The notes under the pieces: generated by a model | Told to the model about the DNA's origin: nothing | Seen by the model: the letters and a program-made list of their open reading frames with translations, nothing else | Databases searched by the model: none | Part shown: positions 9,114-22,259 of the stretch, in pieces | How positions within the stretch are numbered: the first letter of the stretch is position 1 | How the letters are laid out: the number at the start of each line of letters is the position of its first letter | Origin: JASGKO01 sp049840595 | GTDB lineage: Bacteria > Verrucomicrobiota > Verrucomicrobiia > Chthoniobacterales > Chthoniobacteraceae | NCBI GenBank assembly: GCA_049840595.1 | Contig: JASGKO010000011.1 | Location: 1 to 40,602 of the forward strand | Reading direction: 5' to 3' | Length of the DNA stretch: 40,602 nt | Program-made: the position numbers and the translations under genes

Positions 9114-10526
9114 ATGTCTGATACCCGCATCGAAAAAGACTCCATGGGCACCATGGAAGTCCCGTCCCACGCGCTCTACGGCGCAAGCACCCAACGCGCC
9201 GTCCTGAACTTTCCAATCAGCGGCTACAAGTTTCCCCGCGAATTCATCCGCGCTCTCGGCCTGGTGAAATGGGCAGCGGCCGAAGCAAACTTCGAACTCG
9301 ACCGGCTGGACGAGGCGAAGGTGTCGTTGATCACCCAGGCGACCGAAGAGGTGATCGAGGGCAAGCTCGACGAGCATTTTCCGCTCGATATTTTCCAGAC
9401 CGGCTCCGGCACGAGCACGAACATGAACGCCAACGAGGTAATCTCGAACCGCTGCTCGCAACTGGCGGGCAAAGCGATTGGCTCGAAAGACCCGGTGCAC
9501 CCGAACGACCACGTGAACATGGGCCAGTCGTCCAATGACGTGATCCCGAGCGCGATCCACATCGCCGTGGGCGAGGCGATTCGCAACAACCTGATGCCCG
9601 CCCTGGAAGCGCTCGACGGCGCGCTGGAGCGCAAGGCGATGGAATTCTGGGACATCATCAAGATCGGTCGCACGCACCTGATGGATGCGACGCCGATCCG
9701 GCTCGGCCAGGAATTCAGTGGCTACGCGAAACAAGTGGAATATGCCCGCCTGCGTGCTGGCAATGCGATCTCGGCGATCGAGGAGCTCGCGCTTGGCGGC
9801 ACGGCAGTCGGCACGGGATTGAATTGCCATCCGGAATTTCCCGGCAAGGTGATGCATCACCTCTGGAACCGCACGGGCATCGCTTTCCGCGAGGCCCGCA
9901 ATCACTTTGAAGCGCAAGGCTCGAAAGACGGGCTGGTGCAGGCCAGTGGGCAACTGAAGACAATCGCCGTGAGCCTGTTCAAGATCGCGAATGATATTCG
10001 CTGGCTGGGCAGCGGCCCGCGTTGCGGTATCGGCGAAATCCGCCTGCCCGAGACGCAGCCCGGCAGCTCAATCATGCCCGGCAAGGTAAACCCGGTGATG
10101 TGCGAAATGCTGATGCAGGTGTGCTCGCAGGTAATCGGTTCGGATACGACCGTGACCTGGGCCGGTGCGAACGGCAATTTCGATCTGAACGTGATGATGC
10201 CGGTAATGGCCTACAGCCTGCTCGAGAGCATCCGCCTGCTTACCAATGCCGCGACGATCTTCCGCACCAAGTGCGTGGAAGGGATCACCGCGAATGTGGA
10301 GCGCTGCAACGAACTCGTGGAATACAGCATGGCGATGGTGACCAGCCTGGCCCCGATCATCGGCTACGACCGCGCGGCGGATATCGCCAAGGAAAGCGCC
10401 AAGACCGGCAAGACGGTGCGCCAGCTTTGCCGGGAGCAGCAGGTGTTGCCCGAGGATGAACTCACCAAGGCTCTCGATCCGGTGGAGATGACCAAGCCGG
10501 GGGGCGAAGGTTCGTCTGGCGGGTAG
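9114..10526 (+). CDS. fumC: Fumarate hydratase class II
   Basis: This is an iron-independent fumarase that interconverts fumarate and L-malate in the citric acid cycle, a cytosolic homotetramer. At 470 residues it has the usual length. Diagnostic segments: QTGSGTSTNMNANEVISNR near residue 100, HPNDHVNMGQSSNDVIPSAI, IKIGRTHLMDATPIRLGQEF, the superfamily signature PGSSIMPGKVNPVMCEM, and the C-terminal VEYSMAMVTSLAPIIGYDRA. GSSIMPGKVNP carries the catalytic Ser loop. The start IEKDSMGTMEVP, after a short lead, matches FumC rather than aspartase or argininosuccinate lyase. It ends in an odd GGEGSSGG tail and is followed by a strong terminator, closing the plus-strand run. Confidence 0.96.
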   Translation: MSDTRIEKDSMGTMEVPSHALYGASTQRAVLNFPISGYKFPREFIRALGLVKWAAAEANFELDRLDEAKVSLITQATEEVIEGKLDEHFPLDIFQTGSGTSTNMNANEVISNRCSQLAGKAIGSKDPVHPNDHVNMGQSSNDVIPSAIHIAVGEAIRNNLMPALEALDGALERKAMEFWDIIKIGRTHLMDATPIRLGQEFSGYAKQVEYARLRAGNAISAIEELALGGTAVGTGLNCHPEFPGKVMHHLWNRTGIAFREARNHFEAQGSKDGLVQASGQLKTIAVSLFKIANDIRWLGSGPRCGIGEIRLPETQPGSSIMPGKVNPVMCEMLMQVCSQVIGSDTTVTWAGANGNFDLNVMMPVMAYSLLESIRLLTNAATIFRTKCVEGITANVERCNELVEYSMAMVTSLAPIIGYDRAADIAKESAKTGKTVRQLCREQQVLPEDELTKALDPVEMTKPGGEGSSGG

Positions 10527-10553
10527 GAATTCACCGCTAATTTTAGAAAGAAA

Positions 10554-10583
10554 AGCCGTCTGGTTTTCCAGGCGGCTTTTTTT
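10554..10583 (+). terminator. Rho-independent terminator of fumC
   Basis: AGCCGTCTGG pairs with CCAGGCGGCT (10 base pairs including one T-G wobble) around a TTTT loop, followed at once by a run of T to 10583. It begins 28 bases after the fumC stop. Confidence 0.92.
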
Positions 10584-10884
10584 GCGCCAGCGAAAAGACT
10601 CGAAAAAGCACAAAAGCAGTGGCTTGGGAGTTATTTCGTTTCTTTTGAGTGTTTCGCTGGCTCATTCAAGCCGATAGAGCACTACGGCTCATTAGGAAAC
10701 CATGTCGCTTGCCCAGCGCAGAAAAAGTTGAGGCCTCTCGGCGTTGCCCGGGGTGACATTTTGGAGGGGGAGCGTGGGTTGCATATCAAGTCGCACGCCA
10801 CAATTATGGGATCCCTCGACTTCATTGCACTGCGCTCCATTGCGCTCGGGATGACCGCATGGTCGGAACGATCGGAGCAGTCCC
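10584..10884. other. Gene-free spacer with degenerate intergenic repeats
   Basis: About 300 bases with no supportable gene. Positions 10632-10660 hold a degenerate copy of a motif of the type ATTTCGT...TTTCG, similar to others at 23.64 and 27.72 kb. Positions 10822-10856 hold an imperfect direct repeat of CATTGC-rich units ending TCGGGATGACC, a phrase that recurs in the intergenic DNA of many bacteria. No promoter or RNA could be identified with confidence. Confidence 0.4.
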
Positions 10885-11151
10885 CTACCCTTGCACTGGC
10901 TTGAGCTTGTCGCCGAGGCTGCGGGCGAACATGGCGTTGAGCAGACCTTGATGGGTAGGGAATTTACGGTCGGCAGCGCGGGCTTGAATGCGCTGCAGGA
11001 TAGGATCGGGAAGCTTCATCACGCCGCTATTGTCATTCAACAACGTATCGAGCGCGGTGAGGAGTTGGTGGAATTCCTCATCGGCCTCTCCCCGACGCAG
11101 CCATTGTTTAAGCAAGGCCATTTCCCTGGCGTTGAGCGTGATTTCAAGCAT
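10885..11151 (-). CDS. Small hypothetical protein
   Basis: An 88-residue frame starting MLEITLNAREMALLKQWLRR with a mostly helical composition (RRGEADEEFHQLLTALDTLL) and no cysteines or membrane segment. I do not recognise a family. In favour of a real gene: the frame is clean, it fills its own gap, the amphipathic pattern is plausible, and it lies on the same strand as the rpsB-tsf cluster just upstream. Against: no good ribosome binding site precedes the ATG, and the tsf terminator separates it from that operon. Confidence 0.5.
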   Translation of the reverse strand: MLEITLNAREMALLKQWLRRGEADEEFHQLLTALDTLLNDNSGVMKLPDPILQRIQARAADRKFPTHQGLLNAMFARSLGDKLKPVQG

Positions 11152-11251
11152 TCGTTATTTGGACAGCAATCTTCATTCCCCGGAGGGCTGGTGCGATGAA
11201 ATAGGCTGGCTCGGGGCGCTTCGCAAGCCTCTTTACCTTATTTTACGAAAA

Positions 11252-11288
11252 GAAAATGCCCCGTGGCGGTATCGCAACAGGGCATTTT
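11252..11288 (-). terminator. Terminator downstream of tsf
   Basis: On the minus strand AAAATGCCC pairs with GGGCATTTT across an 18-base loop, followed by CTTTTC. It lies about 50 bases past the tsf stop. The AAAA/TTTT arms would let it work on either strand. Confidence 0.6.
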
Positions 11289-11339
11289 GGTAAAAATGAG
11301 CCAGCCAAGATGAGCCGACTTCAGCTAATCGAGGTCGAA

Positions 11340-11972
11340 TTACTCAGCAGCCGCTTCGGTCGCAGGAGCTTCGCCACCGAGATCTTCGCCCACCATATAG
11401 CGGGTGAAACGGCGGATGACGATATTCTCACCGAGCTCGGTGATCTTGCTCTTCACGAGATCCTGAATAGTGATATCCGGGTTCTTGATGAAGGCCTGAT
11501 CGAGGAGGCAGATGGTGCTGTAGAACTTGTCCACTTTGCCATCGACGATCTTTTCAACGATGTTGGCGGGCTTGCCTTGCACCTGGCCACGGTAGATCTC
11601 GCGCTCGCGTTCGAGGAGTTCGGCGGGCACCTGATCGCGGGTGACGCAAGTCGGGTGCGCGGCGGCGATGTGGAGAGTGATGTCCTTCACGAATTCGCGG
11701 AAGTTGTCGTTCTTGGCCACGAAGTCGGTCTCGCAATTGATTTCGACAAGCACGCCAACCTTGCCCTGCAGGTGGATGTAGGAAGCGATGACGCCTTCCT
11801 TGGTGGCACGCGAGGCCTTCTTATTGGCGCTGGCAATGCCCTTGGTGCGGAGGATGGCCTCGGCCTTCTCCATGTCACCACCAGCTTCCGACAGGGCGCG
11901 CTTGCAGTCCATCATGCCCGCGTTGGTCTTGTCGCGGAGTTGCTTGACGATTTGAGAGTTAATTTCGCTCAT
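11340..11972 (-). CDS. tsf: Translation elongation factor Ts
   Basis: EF-Ts recycles EF-Tu by exchanging GDP for GTP. The N-terminal UBA-like domain reads QIVKQLRDKTNAGMMDCKRA, followed by the EF-Tu-contacting INCETDFVAKNDNF (TDFVAKN is the family hallmark). With 210 residues it is a short form, lacking most of the second core repeat found in the 283-residue E. coli protein, as in Thermus and several other phyla. The ATG at 11972 is chosen because MSEINSQIVKQL aligns with known starts; the longer frame to 12188 only reads through rpsB. It follows rpsB after a terminator-like hairpin. The C-terminus is acidic and Ala-rich (GGEAPATEAAAE). Confidence 0.96.
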   Translation of the reverse strand: MSEINSQIVKQLRDKTNAGMMDCKRALSEAGGDMEKAEAILRTKGIASANKKASRATKEGVIASYIHLQGKVGVLVEINCETDFVAKNDNFREFVKDITLHIAAAHPTCVTRDQVPAELLEREREIYRGQVQGKPANIVEKIVDGKVDKFYSTICLLDQAFIKNPDITIQDLVKSKITELGENIVIRRFTRYMVGEDLGGEAPATEAAAE

Positions 11973-12005
11973 AAGAGTAAAGGGTTGGATATGGTATGGT
12001 TGGGG

Positions 12006-12043
12006 AAAAAACCAGCCGCTCGCAGGATTTGCAGGCGGCTGGT
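12006..12043 (-). terminator. Attenuator-like hairpin between rpsB and tsf
   Basis: Read on the minus strand, ACCAGCCGC pairs with GCGGCTGGT across a 15-base loop and is followed directly by six T. It sits 27 bases past the rpsB stop and 34 bases before the tsf start. The structure has all parts of an intrinsic terminator, so it probably ends a fraction of rpsB transcripts and lowers tsf output relative to S2. Confidence 0.8.
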
Positions 12044-12069
12044 CGAGGAGATTGGGTTGGAAGCAGAGC

Positions 12070-12795
12070 TTACTCGGAAACGGCGGCCATGTCGGCCTGC
12101 GTTTGCTTGGAGCCCAGCGTACCGCCGGAGACCAGCGCGTCCACCAGCTTCTGGAGAACAATGCGGATCGCGCGGATCGCGTCGTCATTGCCGGCGATCG
12201 GGTAGTTCACGAGTTCCGGATCAGCATTCGTGTCCACGATGGCGACGGTCGGAATGTTCAAGCGGCGAGCTTCAGCCACCGCAATGCTCTCGCGCTGAGT
12301 ATCGATGACGATGATCGCATCAGGGAGCTTTTCCATGTTGCGCACACCTTCGAGGTTGCGCTTGAGCTTTTCACCTTCGCGACGGAGGGCGGCGAGTTCC
12401 TGCTTGCCCATCTTGGAATACTCGGGAGCCTTTTCAATGTCTTCGATGTACTTCAGACGTGCAACGCTCTTGCGAATGGTCTGGAGATTCGTGAGCGTGC
12501 CACCCAGCCAGCGCTGATTGACGTAGAACTGGCCACAGGCAATCGCGGCTTCCTTGATCGCTTCCTGTGCCTGCTTCTTGCAGCCGACGAAGAGCACCTT
12601 GCCGTTTTTCGAACCGACTTCGTTCAGAAACTTGGTGGCGGCATCAAGCTGGCGCACGGTCTCGCCGAGGTTGATGATGTAAATTGCATTCCGCTTCTCG
12701 AAAATAAAGGGCTTCATTTTCGGATTCCAGCGTTTCGTCTGGTGACCGAAATGAACTCCAGCTTCCAGAAGCTCGGTCATTAATTCAGTGGACAT
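12070..12795 (-). CDS. rpsB: 30S ribosomal protein S2
   Basis: S2 joins the 30S subunit late and is needed for S1 docking. The 241-residue frame shows the family landmarks: LLEAGVHFGHQTKRWNPKMK at the N-terminus, PFIFEKRNAIYIINLGETV, GKVLFVGCKKQAQEAI, the signature FYVNQRWLGGTLTN, and the C-terminal IPTVAIVDTNADPELVNYPI. There is no extended C-terminal domain. The ATG at 12795 is preceded by an A-rich leader (TTTTCAAAAAAACG) rather than a Shine-Dalgarno sequence. It lies between a cobalamin adenosyltransferase gene (59 bases upstream) and tsf, keeping the widespread rpsB-tsf pairing. Confidence 0.98.
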   Translation of the reverse strand: MSTELMTELLEAGVHFGHQTKRWNPKMKPFIFEKRNAIYIINLGETVRQLDAATKFLNEVGSKNGKVLFVGCKKQAQEAIKEAAIACGQFYVNQRWLGGTLTNLQTIRKSVARLKYIEDIEKAPEYSKMGKQELAALRREGEKLKRNLEGVRNMEKLPDAIIVIDTQRESIAVAEARRLNIPTVAIVDTNADPELVNYPIAGNDDAIRAIRIVLQKLVDALVSGGTLGSKQTQADMAAVSE

Positions 12796-12854
12796 AATCG
12801 TTTTTTTGAAAAGGGCTGGGAGTTTGCCACTCTATGCCCGGGTTTGCAAGTGAT

Positions 12855-13412
12855 TTACTCACTTGATTTAGTTTTTTCTGTTTCCCCGGTCTCCAGATAG
12901 CGGGCATAGAGCCAGCAAAGATCGGAAAGACGGTTCAGATAACGGATGATCTCGGGATTTATTTTCATCCCAGTGACCTGCAACTCCACCACCCGGCGCT
13001 CAGCGCGGCGGCAGACGGTGCGGGCCACATCCAAAGCAGCAGCCCCAGGAGTGGCCCCGGGAGTTGCCCAATGGTCGAAACTCAGGTGGTGCTTTTGCTC
13101 CAGTTCATTGATGGAGTCGGTCAGGCCCTCCACCATTTCCGCAGTCACCAGTTCAAACTTGCCTTTGGCATAGCGTTCGCGGTCTTCGCCAGCCACCGCC
13201 AGCTCCCCCATCAGGGTCACCAGTTGCTTCTGGATCGCAAAGACCGGCGTGCCGATGAACAGATCGTTGACCAGCGCCCGGACCAGACCGAGCGCACTGT
13301 TCAACTCATCCACCGTACCGTAGGCCTCGACCCGGGGATCCGTCTTCGAAACGCGCCAACCATACATCAAGGCCGTAGTGCCTTGGTCACCAGTTTTGGT
13401 GGCGATGGACAT
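12855..13412 (-). CDS. Cob(I)alamin adenosyltransferase, PduO type
   Basis: The enzyme transfers the 5'-deoxyadenosyl group of ATP to cob(I)alamin, making coenzyme B12. The N-terminus IATKTGDQGTTALMYG is the PduO-type ATP-binding motif, followed by RVSKTDPRVEAYGTVDELNS, a conserved active-site helix start. The C-terminal half has ARTVCRRAERRVVELQ and YLNRLSDLCWLYARYLE, both typical. Length (185 residues) fits the stand-alone trimeric enzyme. It sits 31 bases after rpoC and 59 bases before rpsB, on the same strand, an unusual place that could tie its expression to the transcription/translation operon. A 7-base hairpin (CAAGTGA/TCACTTG) overlaps its stop codon. Confidence 0.93.
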   Translation of the reverse strand: MSIATKTGDQGTTALMYGWRVSKTDPRVEAYGTVDELNSALGLVRALVNDLFIGTPVFAIQKQLVTLMGELAVAGEDRERYAKGKFELVTAEMVEGLTDSINELEQKHHLSFDHWATPGATPGAAALDVARTVCRRAERRVVELQVTGMKINPEIIRYLNRLSDLCWLYARYLETGETEKTKSSE

Positions 13413-13443
13413 GCCGGTCGCGTTCCGTGGACAGAACCGTTAA

Positions 13444-17571
<4,128 letters not shown>

Positions 17572-17614
17572 ATTATTTTCTTGGGTTGATTGGTTTGCTG
17601 ATTGCCTGCGTTAG

Positions 17615-20600
17615 TTAAATAATTCCGTCAGCGATCCCGGGCTGGGATTTGCCGCCGACTTTCACATCGAGACCAAGGCTCTTCATTTCCTTGATCAACA
17701 CATTGAAGGATTCCGGAGTGCCCGCTTCGAGCGAATTGTCGCCCTTCACGATGCTCTCGTAGATGCGGGTACGGCCCTGCACGTCGTCGGACTTCACCGT
17801 GAGAAGTTCCTGGAGCGTATAGGCGGCGCCGTAAGCTTCGAGCGCCCACACCTCCATCTCACCGAAGCGCTGGCCACCATATTGGGCCTTACCACCAAGC
17901 GGTTGCTGGGTGACGAGGGAGTAGGGTCCAACCGCACGGGCGTGGATCTTATCCGCGACCAAGTGGCCGAGCTTGAGCATGTAGATGTAGCCCACGACGA
18001 CCGGCTGGTCGAACGCGTCGCCGGTGCGACCGTCGAACACCTGGGACTTGCCGTTGGCATTGGTCCACTTGAAGCCTTCGACTTCACTGGCCTGCGTGAG
18101 GAACTCACGAATCTTTTCTTCTTCGATACCATCAAACACCGGAGTGGCGACCTTGAAGCCGAGGGCCTTGGCGGCGACGCCGAGGTGGGTTTCAAGCACC
18201 TGGCCGACGTTCATACGCGAAGGCACGCCGAGCGGGTTGAGGCAGATTTCAACCGGAGTGCCGTCTGCGAGGAACGGCATGTCTTCTTCGGCCACAATGC
18301 GGGCGACGACGCCCTTGTTACCGTGGCGACCGGCCATCTTGTCACCGACCGAGAGCTTGCGCTTGCTGGCAATGTAAACCTTGACCTGTTTGATGATGCC
18401 GGGATCGATATCGTCGCCGCTTTCGACGCGGTCGAGCGAACGCTCCTTCTCCATGTCGAGTTCGGCGAACTTGTGTTCGAAGTGGCCGATGATCTCGCGG
18501 ATCTTGTTGCGGATCGGGGACGGATCGATATCCACATGATCATAGACGCCAGCCAGCTTGCGCAGCAGGGTCTTGGTGATCTTGCGGTTCGCCGGGATGA
18601 TGATCTCGCCGGTCTCGGCGTTCACCACGTCGAGCGGGATCTTCTCGCCGAGCAGGATGTTCGACAACGCTTCGGTGAGCTGCTCGTGCAGTTCGTCCTT
18701 CTTGCGCTTGTAGTCGTCGTCGATCTGCTTGAGCTGACGCTTGCTTTCGGTCGGCGTGAGCTTCTGGCGGGCGACTTCCTTGCGGCTGGAAACCTTGACG
18801 TCCATGACGATGCCATAGGTGCCCGAGGGAACCGTGAGCGAAGTATCCTTCACGTCCGCGGCCTTCTCACCGAAGATGGCACGCAGGAGGCGCTCTTCCG
18901 GGGCGAGCTCGGTCTCGGACTTCGGCGTGATCTTGCCGACGAGGATATCGCCAGGCTTCACTTCGGCACCGATGCGGATGACGCCATCCGGGCCCAGGTT
19001 GCGCAGCGCTTCTTCGCTGACGTTCGGAATATCACGGGTGATTTCCTCCGGCCCGAGCTTGGTATCGCGGGCACCGATTTCGAATTCGTCGATGTGGATG
19101 GAGGTGTAGATATCCTCCTTCACGACCTTCTCGGAGATCAGAATAGCGTCTTCGAAGTTATAGCCGTTCCAAGGCATGAACGCGACTAGCACGTTGCGAC
19201 CGAGGGCGAGTTCGCCCTTCTCAGTGTTCGGACCGTCGGCGATGACGTCGCCTTTATGAATGACCTGGCCCTTCTTGACGATGGGCTTCTGGTTCACACA
19301 GGTACCGGCGTTCGAGCGCATGAACTTGCGGAGCTCATACACAAAAATGCCTTCCTCCGGATCGTGCTTGATCTTCTTCTTGCCTTCCGGCAGGTGACCA
19401 TCCTTGGTGATAATGATCTGCTCGGCGGTGACAGAAGCAATCTTGCCATTGGTTTCGGAAACAATGACCGCACGGGAGTCGCGAGCGACCTTGCCTTCGA
19501 TGCCGGTGCCAACGAGCGGCGACTCGGAAACGAGGAGCGGCACGCCCTGGCGTTGCATGTTCGAGCCCATGAGCGCACGGTTGGCGTCGTCGTGCTCGAG
19601 GAACGGAATCAGACCGGCAGCGACGGAAACGAGCTGCTTCGGCGAGATATCCATGTAGTGCACGGCGGTCGGATCGACTTCCAAAAAGTCGCCACGACAG
19701 CGGACGGACACTTTGGCGTCGGTGAAATTACCCTTCTCGTCAATCGGCGCATTGGCCTGGGCGACGATGTAATTCTCTTCACGGTCACCGGTGAGGTAAT
19801 CGATCTGATCGGTCACGCGGCCATTCACCACCTTGCGGTACGGCGTTTCGATGAAGCCGAACTCATTGATGCGAGCATAGGTCGACATCGAACTGATGAG
19901 ACCGATGTTCGGACCTTCCGGCGTCTCAATCGGGCAGATACGACCGTAGTGCGAAGGATGCACGTCGCGGACTTCGAACCCGGCACGATCGCGGCTCAAG
20001 CCGCCTGGCCCAAGGGCCGAAAGACGGCGCTTGTGGGTGAGCTCGGCGAGCGGGTTGGTCTGGTCCATGAACTGGGAAAGCTGCGAACGACCGAAGAAGT
20101 CACGAATGACCGCGCTGAGAGCCTTCGGGTTGATGAGCTTCTGCGGCGTCATGCCATCGAGGTTCACATCGAACAAAGTCATGCGCTCCTTCACCAGACG
20201 CTCAGTCCGGGCGAGGCCCACGCGGCACTGGTTCGCGAGCAATTCACCGACGGTGCGCACGCGGCGGGAACCGAGGTGATCGATGTCATCGGTGGAACCC
20301 TGACTGTGCAGCAAGCCGACCAGATACTTGGTGGCGGAGATGAAATCCTTGTCGGTCATCACGCGCTCGTCGAGGCTGACCTCAATATCGAGCTTCTGGT
20401 TGATCTTGTAGCGACCCACGCGACCGAGATCGTACTTCTTCGGGTCGAAGAAGAGACGTTTGAGCAGGTTGCGGGCGTTGGCCACAGTGGGCGGATCGCC
20501 AGGGCGCAGACGGCGGTAGATATCCTTGAGCGCCTCATCTTCTTCGTGAGCCGGGTCCTTTTTGAGGGACTTGATGATGGTATCGCCTTCCTTGACGTCC

Positions 20601-21429
20601 ACGACCTGCACCGACTTCACGCCGAGGGTGAGGATCTGGCGGATGGCGGCCTTGGTGAGCGGCTCGAAAGCGCGGGCCACAGTGATTTCACCATCGCGCA
20701 CGTCGGCGATGAGCACCTTGGTAGCGATTTCCTCTTCCTCCAGCTTGTCGTTGAGCGCGAGCGTCTCGACATTGTAGAACATGCGGATGATCGCTTCGTC
20801 GGAACCGTATTCCTGGCCGAAATCGAACCCACGGCACGCAGGAAAGTGGTGGCAAGGAACTTGCGGCGGCGCTTGCGGCGATCAAGATAGACGTAGAGCA
20901 GGTCGTTCGTGTCGAACTGCACTTCCAGCCAGGAGCCGCGATCAGGAATGATGCGGAAGCTGTAAAGGGTCTTGCCATTGAGGTGCTGCGAGGACTCGAA
21001 GCAGATGCCCGGCGAACGGTGCAACTGGCTGACCACGACGCGCTCGGCGCCATTGATCACGAACGTACCCTGCGGGGTCATGAGCGGAACTTCGCCCATA
21101 TATACCTTTTCCTCTTTGGTGCCCTTCTCTTCCTTGAGCTGGAAGGTCACGTGCAGCGGCGCACTGAAGGTCTGGCCTTCACGCTGGGCTTCGAGGGCAC
21201 TCAGCTTGGGCTCACCGATATCGTAGCTGACGAAATCGAGCACGACCTTGTCGTCGTAGCTCTGAATCGGAAAGACTTCCTTGAAAACCGCCTGGAGTCC
21301 TACTTCCTTGCGCTTGCTCGGAGGCACATCCTTTTGCAGAAATTCAATGTACGAATTGAGCTGGACCTCGATAAGATTCGGTGGTTCCGCGGCTTCCTTG
21401 AGTTTACCGAAATTAATTCGCTCTGACAT
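17615..21429 (-). CDS. rpoB: DNA-directed RNA polymerase subunit beta, one frameshift
   Basis: RpoB forms the other half of the polymerase active-site cleft. The frame opens at ATG 21429 with INFGKLKEAAEPPNLIEVQL and reads through GTFVINGAERVVVSQLHRSP and IPDRGSWLEVQFDTNDLLYV to FLRAVGS. There the frame breaks near 20826 and resumes as FGQEYGSDEAIIRMFYNVET. Restoring one base (a third T in the coding strand: GGTTTCG for GGTTCG) joins the two parts into about 1271 residues. Later landmarks are intact: FFGRSQLSQFMDQTNPLAEL and LSALGPGGLSRDRAGFEVRD (rifampicin region), GRNVLVAFMPWNGYNFEDAI, GDKMAGRHGNKGVVARIV and the C-terminal GGQRFGEMEVWALEAYGAAY. The rifampicin cluster residues look wild-type. 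Because rpoB is essential and the break is a one-base shortfall in a homopolymer, a sequencing error is the likely cause. Confidence 0.95.
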
Positions 21430-21552
21430 AGGCTGTGGACTTGGCTGGTTTGGGCATCCCGATCAGAAGCGGCAGCCTCGAAGCGGGACAGTTGTGACTT
21501 GTTGGGAAACTATTGGAAAATAGACTGCGTCGCGCGGTACACGCGCAGAGGC

Positions 21553-21589
21553 CGAAAATCGCGGCCCGTCTCGCAGGCCGCGATTTTCG
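21553..21589 (-). terminator. 14-bp hairpin just upstream of rpoB
   Basis: CGAAAATCGCGGCC and GGCCGCGATTTTCG form a perfect 14-base-pair stem with a 9-base loop, about 125 bases upstream of the rpoB start. It lacks a clean T-tract but ends in ATTTTCG. The rplL-rpoB gap is where E. coli has an attenuator and an RNase III site, so an equivalent role in setting the polymerase-to-ribosome ratio is plausible. Confidence 0.6.
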
Positions 21590-21670
21590 TCTCAGATCTG
21601 AATTTATTCCAATAGGATGCAGGTGAGTAAAGGTTCTGTGGAAAAGAGCAAAGTTAATAAAACGGCAAAT

Positions 21671-21713
21671 CAGCGCGTGGCAAGCGAAATTTTCATTTCG
21701 CTTGCCAGCGCTG
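21671..21713 (-). terminator. Long hairpin just after rplL
   Basis: On the minus strand, starting 19 bases past the rplL stop, CAGCGC plus TGGCAAGCGAAAT pair with their complements (19 base pairs with a single bulged base) around a GAAA tetraloop. GAAA loops are unusually stable. The sequence after the stem (ATTTGCCGTTTTATT) is only moderately T-rich, so it may be a partial terminator, a processing site or a 3'-end stabiliser for the ribosomal mRNA. Confidence 0.65.
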
Positions 21714-21731
21714 GAAATGCAGTAAGCGAGA

Positions 21732-22115
21732 TTACTTGATCTCGACCTTGGCGCCGGCCGCTTCGATCTTCTTCTTGATCTCTTCAGCTTCTTCCTTGGT
21801 TACGCCTTCCTTGAGGGACTTCGGAGCACCTTCAACGAGGGCCTTGGCTTCGGCGAGGCCGAGGCCGGGGACCGCCGCGCGGACTTCCTTAATGACGGCG
21901 ATCTTATTGCCGCCCGCGTCCTTGAGGATCACGTCGAACGAGGTCTTCTCTTCAGCAGCGGGAGCTGCACCAGCGGCGGGCGCACCAGCGGCGGCGACGG
22001 CCACAGGAGCGGCGGCGCTAACGCCCCACTTTTCTTCGAGTTGCTTAACGAGGTCAGCGATTTCGAGAACGGTCAAGCCGCTGAGCTGCTCTACGATGTT
22101 AGTTGTATCTGCCAT
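21732..22115 (-). CDS. rplL: 50S ribosomal protein L7/L12
   Basis: L7/L12 forms the flexible stalk that recruits translation factors. The 127-residue frame has the N-terminal dimerisation domain (VEQLSGLTVLEIADLVKQLE), an Ala/Pro/Gly hinge (AAAPVAVAAAGAPAAGAAPA), and the factor-binding C-terminal domain (FDVILKDAGGNKIAVIKEVR and GLGLAEAKALVEGAPKSLKE). The gene ends KIEAAGAKVEIK, the usual form. It follows rplJ after 144 bases and precedes rpoB after a 302-base gap with two hairpins. The leader GATACCGACAAAAAACAT has no Shine-Dalgarno match. Confidence 0.98.
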   Translation of the reverse strand: MADTTNIVEQLSGLTVLEIADLVKQLEEKWGVSAAAPVAVAAAGAPAAGAAPAAEEKTSFDVILKDAGGNKIAVIKEVRAAVPGLGLAEAKALVEGAPKSLKEGVTKEEAEEIKKKIEAAGAKVEIK

Positions 22116-22259
22116 ATGTTTTTTGTCGGTATCGTCGCGCCCCGAGGCTTCGGGTCATTTGAGGTGGATCGCCATCCACCCGACGAGGAACCATTGGTTG
22201 TTGGTTTAAAGGCGCGGAGGCTACCCCCCGCTTTTCCCCGGCAGTGAGCCGGTGAAAGT

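Noticed and set aside
12850..12872. Hairpin CAAGTGA/TCACTTG at the adenosyltransferase stop as a terminator
   Set aside because: On the gene's own strand it is followed by CAAACCCGGG, not T. The T-run is only on the other strand, where no gene needs ending.
20800..20850. Programmed frameshift in rpoB
   Set aside because: No slippery heptamer or downstream pseudoknot was visible, rpoB is not known to use one, and a nanopore homopolymer error explains it.
19256..20890. A 544-codon plus-strand open frame opposite rpoB
   Set aside because: Same cause; the minus-strand frame has the conserved rpoB blocks and the plus frame shows no family.
22116..22259. Small hairpins (for example GGTGGAT/ATCCACC) between rplJ and rplL as a riboswitch or attenuator
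   Set aside because: The stems are short, no T-tract follows and no known ligand motif was recognised.
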